Shown: piece by piece, positions 44,604 to 52,473 of the stretch
Layout of the letters: the number at the start of each line of letters is the position of its first letter
Position numbering within the stretch: the first letter of the stretch is position 1
Source of the DNA: Acidimicrobiaceae bacterium
GTDB lineage: Bacteria > Actinomycetota > Acidimicrobiia > Acidimicrobiales > Aldehydirespiratoraceae
Assembly (NCBI GenBank): GCA_009845995.1
Contig: VXYK01000039.1
Location: forward strand, 95,691 to 159,690
Length of the DNA: 64,000 bases
Direction: 5' to 3'
Notes under the pieces: generated by a model
What the model was told of the DNA's origin: nothing
The model's database searches: none
Seen by the model: the letters and a program-made list of their open reading frames with translations, nothing else
Position numbers and translations under genes: made by a program

Positions 44604-45266
44604 ATGACACAAACCGTCGTACCCGAGCGCGAATGCACATCTGGCGTTGATGCGCGACTCTGCGACGGCATATATTCGTTTCCACAAGCAGCGGCGATCG
44701 TGGGCAGAGGTGATCGGGCCACGCCACAACAATTGCGGCGTTGGCTCGCCGTTATCGTCTCCCCCACAGGCGGCCCGCACAGGATTGAGACAATCAGTTT
44801 CCTCGATCTTGTCAGCTTGGAAACCGTGCGCCGTCTCCGGGACCAAGGCACCTCGTTGCAGAAAGTTCGCAAGGTGCTTGAAGCGCTCCGCGTCGCCGAG
44901 CCGACTGTGACACGACCGTTGGCTCACCGTTCGTTCTTCACTGACGGAGTGGGCGTATGGGCCGACTTCGCTGACCAGACTGAGGAACTTGTCGGTCGTT
45001 ATCCCAAGCAATTGGCGTTGCGCGACGCGGTACGGGTATTTGCCGACGAGATCCGCTTCGTTGATGACACAGCGAATGCTTGGGACATCTCGCCGTGGGT
45101 CAACATTGACCCTGTCGTGTGTTTCGGTGCGCCAATCGTGCGCGGCACCCGCATTCCAGCAACAACCATTATCGCCAACCTCGCGGTAGCGACCGAGAAC
45201 GAGGTTGCCGAATGGTACGAGCTGAGCGTCTCCCAGGTCAGAGGCGTTGCCGAATTCACCCGCTGA
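44604..45266 (+). CDS. DUF433 antitoxin with N-terminal HTH-like region
   Basis: A 220-residue product from ATG 44604 (MTQTVVPERE). The N-terminal 90 residues look MerR-like (FPQAAAIVGRGDRATPQQLRRW, cut here as YSFPQAAAIVG), with a helix RRLRDQGTSLQKVRKVLEAL. The C-terminal 60 residues are DUF433: DPVVCFGAPIVRGTRIPA then VSQVRGVAEF. DUF433 proteins are antitoxins of DUF5615 PIN-like toxins, and the downstream gene is one, overlapping by 20 bases. It is divergent from the PLD-helicase and probably autoregulated. Confidence 0.85.
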   Translation: MTQTVVPERECTSGVDARLCDGIYSFPQAAAIVGRGDRATPQQLRRWLAVIVSPTGGPHRIETISFLDLVSLETVRRLRDQGTSLQKVRKVLEALRVAEPTVTRPLAHRSFFTDGVGVWADFADQTEELVGRYPKQLALRDAVRVFADEIRFVDDTANAWDISPWVNIDPVVCFGAPIVRGTRIPATTIIANLAVATENEVAEWYELSVSQVRGVAEFTR

Positions 45267-45678
45267 ACCTCGCAGCGTTGGTTTCTGCCTGGACGCCAAC
45301 GTCTCGTATCGAGTCGCCGATGCGATCGACCCGAGCGTTGCGAACATCATCCATGTCTCGCGCGTTGACGAACTGAGCGTCTCTGCAACCGGTGGGTCTA
45401 ACGCATCCGACGAGGAAATCGCTGCCTGGTGCGCGACAAAAGAACTGGTATTGGTTACGTGCGACGATGATTTTCGGGGTCGTAATGCTCGCACCGCTAG
45501 TCTCTCTTCGCTTGGTCTTGAGGTCATCGTGTTTGTTGCCCAACTGGCCGGACTGAGAAATCAGATCGAAACCATCTCCCAACAGGTTCCTGCTTGGGAG
45601 AAGCAGTTGGCCCCGATGCCTTACGGTCCGCGGGTCTGGATTCAGTACTCGAGAGGGGGTCTGCGTCTACAGCGGTGA
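45247..45678 (+). CDS. DUF5615 PIN-like toxin
   Basis: A 143-residue product with a TTG start at 45247 inside the antitoxin gene. The PIN-like core is visible in FCLDANVSYRVADAI (first aspartate), SDEEIAAW (central acidic residues) and LVLVTCDDDFRGRNA (third aspartate cluster). This is the DUF5615/Mut7-C-like toxin fold and a predicted metal-dependent RNase. With the DUF433 gene it forms a complete toxin-antitoxin module placed between the methyltransferase and its helicase partner. Confidence 0.83.
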   Translation: MPNSPAEPRSVGFCLDANVSYRVADAIDPSVANIIHVSRVDELSVSATGGSNASDEEIAAWCATKELVLVTCDDDFRGRNARTASLSSLGLEVIVFVAQLAGLRNQIETISQQVPAWEKQLAPMPYGPRVWIQYSRGGLRLQR

Positions 45679-45701
45679 CGCGGTGGTGCGACATCATCGA
45701 G

Positions 45702-47681
45702 TCATTCCTTGTTGCCGAAGACCATGCGGTCACGCAGGTTTCCCGCCGCCTCGTACTGCTCCCGGGTCAGCCCCCACAGTTGAGCCAGCAGCCAGTCGGC
45801 CTCGTCGGTGATGTGCCGCAGCTGGAGCATGTTGTAACGGCCGACTTTGACGCCCGCCTTCTTCATCCACGCGAGGTTCTTGGGCATCTCTTCCTGAAGC
45901 GTTCTTGACAGCGCCAGTAGGCTCTCGAGTTCCATGTCACCCGGGGCGAGCTTGGCAAGCCTTTCGATGTCGCCCGGAAACGCTGCAAGCGTGGTGCGGG
46001 TGACATCGAACTCGTCTGAGTATGTCAACCACCACAGATAACCCCACCTGCCCGCTAGCGCGACCAGCGCCAAGTCTCTCTCAGCCTCGGATCGAAAGTA
46101 CAACCAACCTGACCTGGCACTATTGGTTTCTGCCGGTGCTCCCGTTCCTGGGTCAACCGTCGGGGGTTCCTGTGCATAGATCCCCAGTTGGTACAGCGCT
46201 GTCGTTTTGTACCCCAGAGCGAATTCGGATGACTTTGCGAGAGTGTTCCTTAGCGGCTTGCAGCGTTCAACTAGGCGTTCAATCGAGTGCGAGAGCGTCC
46301 AATCGACGAAAGCCCACTGACCACGCAAACATGCATCGTCGACAAGCGCTGGAACATGGCTGTATCGAAGACCTTCAAACAAGGTGTCACGCGACTCACT
46401 CAACCACCGATTGCAACGAGTCGCCCACCGTTTGCTTTCCTGCGAAGATAGACTGGACGAACTCCTTCGACCAATCACGATTGAGTTTCGAGGGTTTGCG
46501 CCCGAGAACAAACCCATTCGACCCGACCAGTAGCTGGATACCCACAGCACTGAGAACCGGCTGCGAAGGTTCCGACGGAGAGCCTCGAACTTCCAGCTGA
46601 AGCAGAGGGAGTGCATAACGATCATGGCGAAGCGGCCCTGGTCGTTGAGCAGAGTGGAGGCGCGTTCCATGCAGACGGCGTACAGGTCGGGACAGTTCTG
46701 GGTCTCGTAGCTAATCCATCGATAGCCGGTGACGTTCTTCTTTTGGATGTATGGCGGGTTTCCTACCACCACATCGAAGCCGCCGTTGCTCCAAACGTGA
46801 GGGAACTCGACGAACCAGTGGAACGGCCTGTGCGACTCGCACCAATCGTCGAAGGTTTCCGTTTCTTCCCGCTTGCGATACAAGAGTTCGTCGGCCAATC
46901 GTCTCGCTGAAAGCTGGCGAGCGGCTAGGGCTTGCTTCTCCGACAGGTGGTCGCTCTCGACATCACTCGCCTGTAGCTGAGCGAATTGAGTGCAGGCGTC
47001 AGCCAACCGGTCTGCGATGGCGACGATCTCTTCGATCTCCCCGCCGAGGTCCAGCTGCCCGGCGCCCAAGCGGTTCTCTGCGTCTTCCTTGTCGGCGATG
47101 CCGACGAGCAGGTTGCCGGACTTGATGTTGAAGTCCAGGTCTGGGAGCGGTTCGAGATGGTTGACGTCGTCGATCTGTGCGGCAAGCTTCAAGAACAAGC
47201 GAAGCTTGGCGATCTCAGGGGCCTCTGCCATCAGGTCTACGCCGAACAGATTGTGGAGACAGATCGTCTTCAACATCCAGTAACGATCACTGTGATGCCT
47301 CCGACCTTCTTGTAGGCACGCCGCCTCGTGTCCTCCCCGGTCGTGAATCTCAGCAGCCCTGTCCAACACCCACTCATAGAGAGGGTCGAGCACCTCGAGA
47401 GCCGCGAACAGGAAAGCGCCCGAGCCGACCGTCGGGTCGCACACGGTGAGGTTCCTCAGAACGTTGAAGGCAGTGTCACACTCATCGGCCGTCGAAAGCG
47501 CCGCGAGGTAGTCCGCCAGCAATTCTCTGAGATCCAGGTTCTCGGTTATGGCGTCGTCAATCGACCACTCACGCTCGCTGTCAGTCAGCAGCTCGCGAAG
47601 GTTCGCGCACCTATCGCGGCGGTGGGTGACCTCACACCACCTTTCGCCCGGAAGAGCCAACTCATCCGGTGGCGGTTTAGC
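45702..47681 (-). CDS. Adenine DNA methyltransferase, C-terminal half (out of frame with the N-terminal half)
   Basis: About 660 codons downstream of the AG repeat. They carry methyltransferase motif I (DPTVGSGAFLF), motif IV as GNPPYIQKKN, and a C-terminal target-recognition-like region (GYKTTALYQLG, and AGRWGYLWWLT). The frame begins in the repeat (LSLSLS) and has no plausible start of its own; codons upstream of the repeat in this frame are non-coding shadow. Together with the N-terminal half it would form a type IIG/PglX-like enzyme of about 1100 residues. A gain of one AG unit or loss of two would join them. Confidence 0.85.
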   Translation of the reverse strand, partial: AKPPPDELALPGERWCEVTHRRDRCANLRELLTDSEREWSIDDAITENLDLRELLADYLAALSTADECDTAFNVLRNLTVCDPTVGSGAFLFAALEVLDPLYEWVLDRAAEIHDRGGHEAACLQEGRRHHSDRYWMLKTICLHNLFGVDLMAEAPEIAKLRLFLKLAAQIDDVNHLEPLPDLDFNIKSGNLLVGIADKEDAENRLGAGQLDLGGEIEEIVAIADRLADACTQFAQLQASDVESDHLSEKQALAARQLSARRLADELLYRKREETETFDDWCESHRPFHWFVEFPHVWSNGGFDVVVGNPPYIQKKNVTGYRWISYETQNCPDLYAVCMERASTLLNDQGRFAMIVMHSLCFSWKFEALRRNLRSRFSVLWVSSYWSGRMGLFSGANPRNSIVIGRRSSSSLSSQESKRWATRCNRWLSESRDTLFEGLRYSHVPALVDDACLRGQWAFVDWTLSHSIERLVERCKPLRNTLAKSSEFALGYKTTALYQLGIYAQEPPTVDPGTGAPAETNSARSGWLYFRSEAERDLALVALAGRWGYLWWLTYSDEFDVTRTTLAAFPGDIERLAKLAPGDMELESLLALSRTLQEEMPKNLAWMKKAGVKVGRYNMLQLRHITDEADWLLAQLWGLTREQYEAAGNLRDRMVFGNKE

Positions 47682-48930
47682 AGAGAGAGAGAGAGAGAGA
47701 GAGAGATTCCTTCGGCAACTCTTGGTCTGCGTCCGGCAACGCTTGATCCACACCGTGCAAGATGCTGTCGTGGATATAGGCGTCACCTGAGCCGGACAAG
47801 AGCACAGCGGGATCATCCAGACCTGCAGAAACGAAACGGGCCGCAAGCGCCGGCAGAATCGTGGAAGCGGCCATGTAACCGGTCACGTCCGGCTTGGTGT
47901 AGTACGCGCCCTTCTCCTTCTGGCCCTTCTCAGTGAAGTTGATGTAATGCTCGAAGATGTATCCGAGAATGTCGGGATTGATCTCCCTCGGATCGCCCGA
48001 CGGCGTCTCGTCTAGGTGCCAGCGCCAAGCATCGAAGAAGTCGAAAAGGGTCTCGAACGCTTCATCGGAGATTTGGATGTCATAGGTCTGCTCCAGCTCA
48101 TGCGGCTCGAAAATCCCGCCGTTCACGTAGGGAACCGAGCCGATGATCGATTCGATCTCAGGATCGGCGTACCTGGGGTCAGACGAACCCAAGCCCTCGT
48201 GGAACAGAGGCAGAAGGAACTGCTTGTAGAACGCGTAGAACTGGTCGGCGCCGTAGTGCTCTCGCACAATCCCCAGCCGTACGCGGAGATAGTTCTGGCT
48301 GCTGTCCAAGAACCCCTTCTTCTGAATGAAGTAGATGAACATGAGTCTGTTGAGCAGCACCGATGCGTACCAACGCTGGTTCTCAGTGGTCGCTACCCCT
48401 TCAATCTGGTCGGCGAAGTCCTTGTGGTGTTTCTGGAACTCTCGGTAGAAGGACTTGGTGACCTTGTCTGCGTTGAAAGAGCGTCGCACTCTGGTCAGCA
48501 CGGCGCTGGAGGTGAGTACGTTTTCTTCGGTGATCTTGAACGTCGCCTGAGACAGCCTCTGGAGCAGAGCTTCAGTCGGGGCGTTCGCTGGATACTCATG
48601 ATCCACCAACCGGTAGCCAACCCCGCTCTGACGCTGTTCGGGCCACTGCCATAAGTGCCGGTCTGGGGCGGCGAACACGACAAGCTGGTCACGGCTCAGC
48701 CGCTTCAGGCAACGCACCACGCGATGCTGCTCGGAACGCTTGGGCAAGCCGTTCGGGCAGTCCACCCGCCATGCGGTCACGCCACGCTTGTCCGCAACCG
48801 GCAACGGCCGGAGGGAGCTTTCGGGTACGACTACAGGCCCACGCTGCTCTGGGTTGTCCCAACCCATCTTGCGAAAGAGCGTGTCGAAGTCGCCCAGTTG
48901 AAGCAAGCTCGACAACTCCTGGTGCGACAT
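47677..48930 (-). CDS. Adenine DNA methyltransferase, N-terminal half (ends just past an AG repeat)
   Basis: 417 codons from ATG 48930 (MSHQELSSLLQLG). The product carries the N-terminal region of an Eco57I/type IIG methyltransferase, ending with the EKGAYYTKPDVTGYM motif that precedes the catalytic core. The frame runs through the dinucleotide repeat as SLSLSLS and stops at once after it, before motif I. As assembled, this yields a product without catalytic motifs. The restored gene would be followed, on the same strand but after the toxin-antitoxin pair, by the PLD-helicase. Confidence 0.85.
   Translation of the reverse strand: MSHQELSSLLQLGDFDTLFRKMGWDNPEQRGPVVVPESSLRPLPVADKRGVTAWRVDCPNGLPKRSEQHRVVRCLKRLSRDQLVVFAAPDRHLWQWPEQRQSGVGYRLVDHEYPANAPTEALLQRLSQATFKITEENVLTSSAVLTRVRRSFNADKVTKSFYREFQKHHKDFADQIEGVATTENQRWYASVLLNRLMFIYFIQKKGFLDSSQNYLRVRLGIVREHYGADQFYAFYKQFLLPLFHEGLGSSDPRYADPEIESIIGSVPYVNGGIFEPHELEQTYDIQISDEAFETLFDFFDAWRWHLDETPSGDPREINPDILGYIFEHYINFTEKGQKEKGAYYTKPDVTGYMAASTILPALAARFVSAGLDDPAVLLSGSGDAYIHDSILHGVDQALPDADQELPKESLSLSLSLC
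47682..47706. repeat. 25-bp AG dinucleotide repeat inside the methyltransferase gene
   Basis: An unbroken run of alternating A and G (12.5 units) on the plus strand, TC on the coding strand. The frame from the start codon and the frame of the catalytic half meet precisely here and differ by one base. Such tracts mutate by slipped-strand mispairing, so the gene is expected to switch ON and OFF. With the current count it is OFF; 13 or 10 units would be ON. Confidence 0.9.
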
Positions 48931-49015
48931 GGCGGGATTCCTGCTCTCTGAGTACCGATACGGCGACGGCCCGAACGGCCCGAAAGTCTAGACGCGCCTC
49001 AGCAAGCAGCGACAA

Positions 49016-49588
49016 CTAGTTGATGACCCCGCAGGCGACGCGCCCGCCGGCACCACCTATCGGTTGCGTGACGTGGTCGTCAGGGTTCTCGTGGATCACC
49101 AAAGCGGAGCCGTCGTCGTCGAGGAGCGCCGGCATGGACCCGCCGTCCACGGTGACGAACGTTGTGAAGAACTCGGCGACAGCCTCGCCGTCTGCAGCAG
49201 CGTAGATGTTGGGCAGATCGCCGTGGTCCTGACCGTCATCGGTGGGGCCGGATCCGAGCAGCCCGTGCAGTCCCTCCTCTCCGCTGGGGTTGATGTGGCC
49301 GCCGGATGCCTTGAAGTCTGGCGCACACGTGCCCACCGCATGCAGATGGATTCCGTGACCGCCGGGCGCAAGGCCCGACACGTTTACCGTGATAAGCACA
49401 CCGGTGGGCCCTTGCCGGAACGACGCCGTTCCCATCTGGGCACCGTCTGTGCCGATGATCGAGGCGTTGGCCGTTGTCCCCAGATTGTCGGCGGAATAAC
49501 CGCCGGTGTCGGCGTCGTCAGCACCGCAGGCGGTCGCCGCGAGGGTGACGGTCAAGGCGAAAGCAGCAAGTCGTCGAGTCGCATTCAT
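49016..49588 (-). CDS. sodC: Cu/Zn superoxide dismutase, lipoprotein
   Basis: The 190-residue product has a lipoprotein signal (LAATAC) and all metal-site motifs: HGIHLHAVGTC (Cu), GGHINPSG (bridging His), HGDLPNI (Zn), VIHENPDD (Cu His), and the C-terminal RVACGVI with the second disulfide cysteine. It disproportionates superoxide outside the membrane. It is transcribed away from the methyltransferase gene region, with 85 bases between it and the start of that gene. Confidence 0.94.
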   Translation of the reverse strand: MNATRRLAAFALTVTLAATACGADDADTGGYSADNLGTTANASIIGTDGAQMGTASFRQGPTGVLITVNVSGLAPGGHGIHLHAVGTCAPDFKASGGHINPSGEEGLHGLLGSGPTDDGQDHGDLPNIYAAADGEAVAEFFTTFVTVDGGSMPALLDDDGSALVIHENPDDHVTQPIGGAGGRVACGVIN

Positions 49589-49720
49589 GCTGTACTCCCC
49601 AGTTTCAGTCAGCGGAAGGGTACCACGCGACGGCCGCGGAATTCGATGTCCTCACAGACCGATGAAGCTCACCCCGCAAGTAAAGCGGATTTGCTGAGAC
49701 TATGGGGTTTTATTTCCTTT

Positions 49721-49742
49721 AAACGTATACTGTTATACGTTT
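49721..49742. promoter_or_regulatory. Perfect palindromic operator at the MNT/HEPN start
   Basis: AAACGTATA, CTGT, TATACGTTT: a perfect 9-bp inverted repeat with a 4-base spacer, ending one base before the ATG. The first gene encodes an HTH protein, so this is probably its autoregulatory site and overlaps the ribosome-binding region. The surrounding 49700-49745 is AT-rich and fits the promoter. Confidence 0.75.
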
Positions 49743-49743
49743 T

Positions 49744-50382
49744 ATGAAAGTTACTGCTCCGTCTCTCGCTCCGATCCTTCGCTCTGATGCGCAAGGCCGG
49801 ATTCTGGCGCGGCTGCTTTTGGATCCCGAAGCCAGCCACAGCTTTTCAGACCTAGTCACATGGTCAGAAACAAGTATGCCCACGGTGACACGTGAGGTTC
49901 GCAGGGCCGAGCAAGCCGGGCTGGTCACCTCCAAGAAGATCGGACCCGTCCGCAACGTCAAGGCCAGGGTCGATCATCCGCTCTACGACGCAGTACGGCG
50001 GATCATCCTGGCTACTTATGGGCCCCCGATTGTTGTAGCCGAGGAATTTGCGAGAATCACCGGAGCCCGCGCAACCATGCTGTTCGGTTCGTGGGCGGCG
50101 CGTTATCTCGGTGAGCCAGGCCGCGAACCCAACGACATCGATGTGCTGGTGATCGGCGATGTTGACCGTGACGAGGTTGAGGAAGCTGCCGAGCGAGCCG
50201 AGCGGCGCATCGGCAAGCCTGTAACCGCAACGGTGCGGACCTGTTCCCAGTGGGGCTCCGAGAACGAGACCTTTGTGCAGCAAGTGAAGTCACGGCCCCT
50301 TTTGTTCGTGCTCGGAGACAGCGAAGAGTGGTCCGGCGCCGCGTTCGGAGAAGCTGAGACAGGGCTCGGTGATTCGCGTTGA
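49744..50382 (+). CDS. HTH-fused minimal nucleotidyltransferase (MNT-type antitoxin)
   Basis: The 212-residue product starts at ATG 49744. The N-terminal 80 residues form a winged helix (SETSMPTVTREVRRAEQAGLV is the recognition region, shown as TSMPTVTREVRR). The middle is a Pol-beta-type nucleotidyltransferase with the motif LFGSWAARYLG followed by NDIDVLVIGD, giving GS and DxD. MntA-like antitoxins inactivate HEPN toxins by adenylylation. The downstream HEPN gene overlaps the stop (TTGA). The fusion of DNA-binding and nucleotidyltransferase domains explains the operator just upstream. Confidence 0.86.
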   Translation: MKVTAPSLAPILRSDAQGRILARLLLDPEASHSFSDLVTWSETSMPTVTREVRRAEQAGLVTSKKIGPVRNVKARVDHPLYDAVRRIILATYGPPIVVAEEFARITGARATMLFGSWAARYLGEPGREPNDIDVLVIGDVDRDEVEEAAERAERRIGKPVTATVRTCSQWGSENETFVQQVKSRPLLFVLGDSEEWSGAAFGEAETGLGDSR

Positions 50383-50855
50383 GTTGGAAACGGGGCCGTG
50401 AAGTTGTCTTGCGGTTGATAAACGACGGAGAACTCGAACAAGTGCCCAGCAGCGCGGATCTTGCACGACGCTTGTTGACAGCGGCTGCCGCGCATATTGA
50501 ACTTGCATCAAAGGGCACCGAAGCTGATCCAGAAGGCGCGCTTCAACTGTCCTACGACGCCAGTCGCAAAGCAGCGACCGCGCTGCTCACAATCCAAGGC
50601 CTGCGCGCAACAACGAGAGGTGGGCACATCGCGCTGATCGATGCCGTCCGAGCCCAGTTCAACGACCGAGGAGGAATGGAGATTTTCGGTCGCCTGCACG
50701 CGTTGCGCAGACGGCGCAACCGCACCGAGTACCCCGACCCCGATTCGCCCGCAGTGAACGCCGACGATGCCCGCTGGGCGCTCGACACAGCTCGAAGCGT
50801 GCTGGTCGCCGCAGAACGCCTCACTCAGAGCGGTCGCCTTGAGGTCTTCGACTGA
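50379..50855 (+). CDS. HEPN domain toxin-like protein
   Basis: A 158-residue all-helical product with TTG start at 50379, coupled to the nucleotidyltransferase gene. The HEPN features are an N-terminal helix with ARRLLTAAAAHIELA and the C-terminal LHALRRRRNRTEYPD. The latter is the R-x(4-6)-[HY]-like element of this SAV_6107/HEPN branch, with tyrosine rather than histidine. It is predicted to be an RNase toxin controlled by its partner. Lack of the histidine of the classic Rx4-6H motif leaves activity uncertain. Confidence 0.8.
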   Translation: MSWKRGREVVLRLINDGELEQVPSSADLARRLLTAAAAHIELASKGTEADPEGALQLSYDASRKAATALLTIQGLRATTRGGHIALIDAVRAQFNDRGGMEIFGRLHALRRRRNRTEYPDPDSPAVNADDARWALDTARSVLVAAERLTQSGRLEVFD

Positions 50856-50929
50856 AAGTATGCGCGTGCTCGCTGGCTAAGGAGCCGCGACCGAGGGTTG
50901 ACCCTCCCAACGTATCGGTCAACTACAGC

Positions 50930-50985
50930 ACCGTTGAAACATCGCGGGCGACATCGGACCAGCGGTCGAGAACCCGCCCGCCAAA
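50930..50985 (-). pseudogene. 3'-end remnant of a luciferase-like oxidoreductase gene
   Basis: Read on the minus strand, the segment encodes VLDRWSDVARDVSTVL and a stop. It closely matches the last residues of the oxidoreductase at 55017 (ILDRWSDVVRDVAAAS), and the DNA is clearly similar. Upstream homology ends within about 60 bases. Because the helicase gene lies exactly between this remnant and the complete copy, it looks like a scar of the insertion that brought the helicase. The remaining 50856-51074 holds no gene. Confidence 0.6.
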
Positions 50986-51074
50986 TTGCGGCGCGAACGT
51001 TATGCTCCTCGGATGTTTTCTATCGCTCGGACCTGGCGAATCTGTGCTCGGCTCATATTCCCAAGAAGGATTCG

Positions 51075-52343
51075 ATGACGGACCTTCCGCTTCAGCACCT
51101 CTCGATCCGGGTCCCGTGGCACGACGCGTGCTGGAACGGCAAGGTTTGCAATGATCCGACGAACAACGCGTCGTGTTTGAGGCTTCGCAACATCCACGAA
51201 CGGCGCGACGACACTGTCGAGGTGCAACTTCGCGGTCGTCGGCTGGACGAGCTCCTCCCTGAGCAGCAACCAGCGTGCATCTCAGAGCGCGCAACGTTCA
51301 TGGCGGACTTTCCGATCAAACGCCGGATTCGACATCCGTACTCGGAATTTTCTGATGCACACAAGCACTACCTGCCAACCCCGGTCGAACTCCCGCCTTT
51401 CAGCGCCCAAGCCTTGCCGTATCGGTGGACGTTGCGCGAGAACGCCGAGAGCATCGCCGACGAGTTCGACATCGTCTTCCATAACGACGATGAGGAGAAG
51501 GCCCGGCAGGCGATGGGATTCAGGTCTAACTGGATTCAGGACATCGGCAATCAAGCACGGATGCTTGACACGTTCTTCTCCGCAGTCGAGCCCGAACAGT
51601 CGCTTGCTTTCTTCTACGCTAAGGCAGTTCCCCATACTGAACGACGGGGCCGAGTGCTCATCGGCGTCGGTTGGATCACAAACTGCGGGCCGGGGATCGA
51701 GTACGACTACGAGCCCAACTCCCAACATCTGGGCCGGTCCATGATCTGGGAACGCGCGATCAGTCACTCCATTCGCCCAAGCAACCCCCAGGGCGGCTTC
51801 TTGCTTCCATACCACCGGGCTATGGCGAGAGCCGTGGACGATCCGAGTGTTGACCTTGAAGATGTCGTCGTGTTCGCTCCCGACGAAGCGTTCGATCAGT
51901 TCTCCTACGCCTCCGAACACGTTTCACATGACCAGGCGATCGCTTCTCTGCTCGCGATGATCAAAGGGCTTGAACGCGCCGAACGGTCGCTCGACACCAG
52001 CTACACCTCAGAGATCGCATGGGCTCAAGAGCGACTTGGTGAGCTGTGGAAACAACGCGGCACGTACCCTGGGCTGGGCGCTGCGCTCACTGCCTTCGAC
52101 ATTCGCCACGGACACCTTCTGGCGTACCGGATCACACAGGGCTTGACGGAGGCCGAAGATCCATGGCCAGCCGTTCAAGCGGCGCTCGATGATCCGTCAT
52201 CGTTAGGTCCCGAATGGACAGGACGGGTTGGTGAGCCGACAGCCAAGAAACTCGCTCGGTTGAAAGACGAACGGCGTGAGCTTTTGCACTTGCTCGCGCG
52301 CTTCGATCTCACAAACGAACAGGCTAAGAGGCCCCGCAAATAG
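51075..52343 (+). pseudogene. RecD-like helicase-nuclease gene, 5' part, truncated by a MITE
   Basis: The ATG at 51075 follows AAGAAGGA. It gives 422 residues, of which the last five come from the MITE. The N-terminal region has a Cys/Trp-rich start (RVPWHDACWNG, then CNDPTN and SCLRL), possibly a zinc or nucleic-acid site, and then a domain I do not recognise. Its native sequence stops at LTNEQAK (52327), after which the element adds RPRK and a stop. Removing the element and one TAA joins it in frame to the helicase part. It may still be expressed as a truncated product. Confidence 0.8.
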
Positions 52344-52470
52344 GCGCTGATCTGCAGAAATGCCTGAATCTCCGACTGAAGCTTCGGCATCTTGACCTGC
52401 GGCTTTGCTTGGAGCGGCCACAGTTGCAGCAAAATCCGTTGAGATTCTTGTCACCTATTTGCGCGCGCTC
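52328..52470. mobile_element. 143-bp MITE, copy 2, inserted in the helicase gene (TSD TAA)
   Basis: Identical to 18103-18245. It is flanked by TAA at 52325-52327 and 52471-52473. The termini start with GAG and share GCAAATAGG in inverted orientation. It introduces a stop codon after 14 bases in the reading frame of the host gene and shifts the rest by its length, which is not a multiple of three. Identity of the two copies suggests recent transposition by a transposase encoded elsewhere. Confidence 0.88.
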
Positions 52471-52473
52471 TAA

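Noticed and set aside
41193..48930. A complete DISARM or BREX system
   Set aside because: No drmA, drmB, pglZ, brxC or similar core genes are present in the window.
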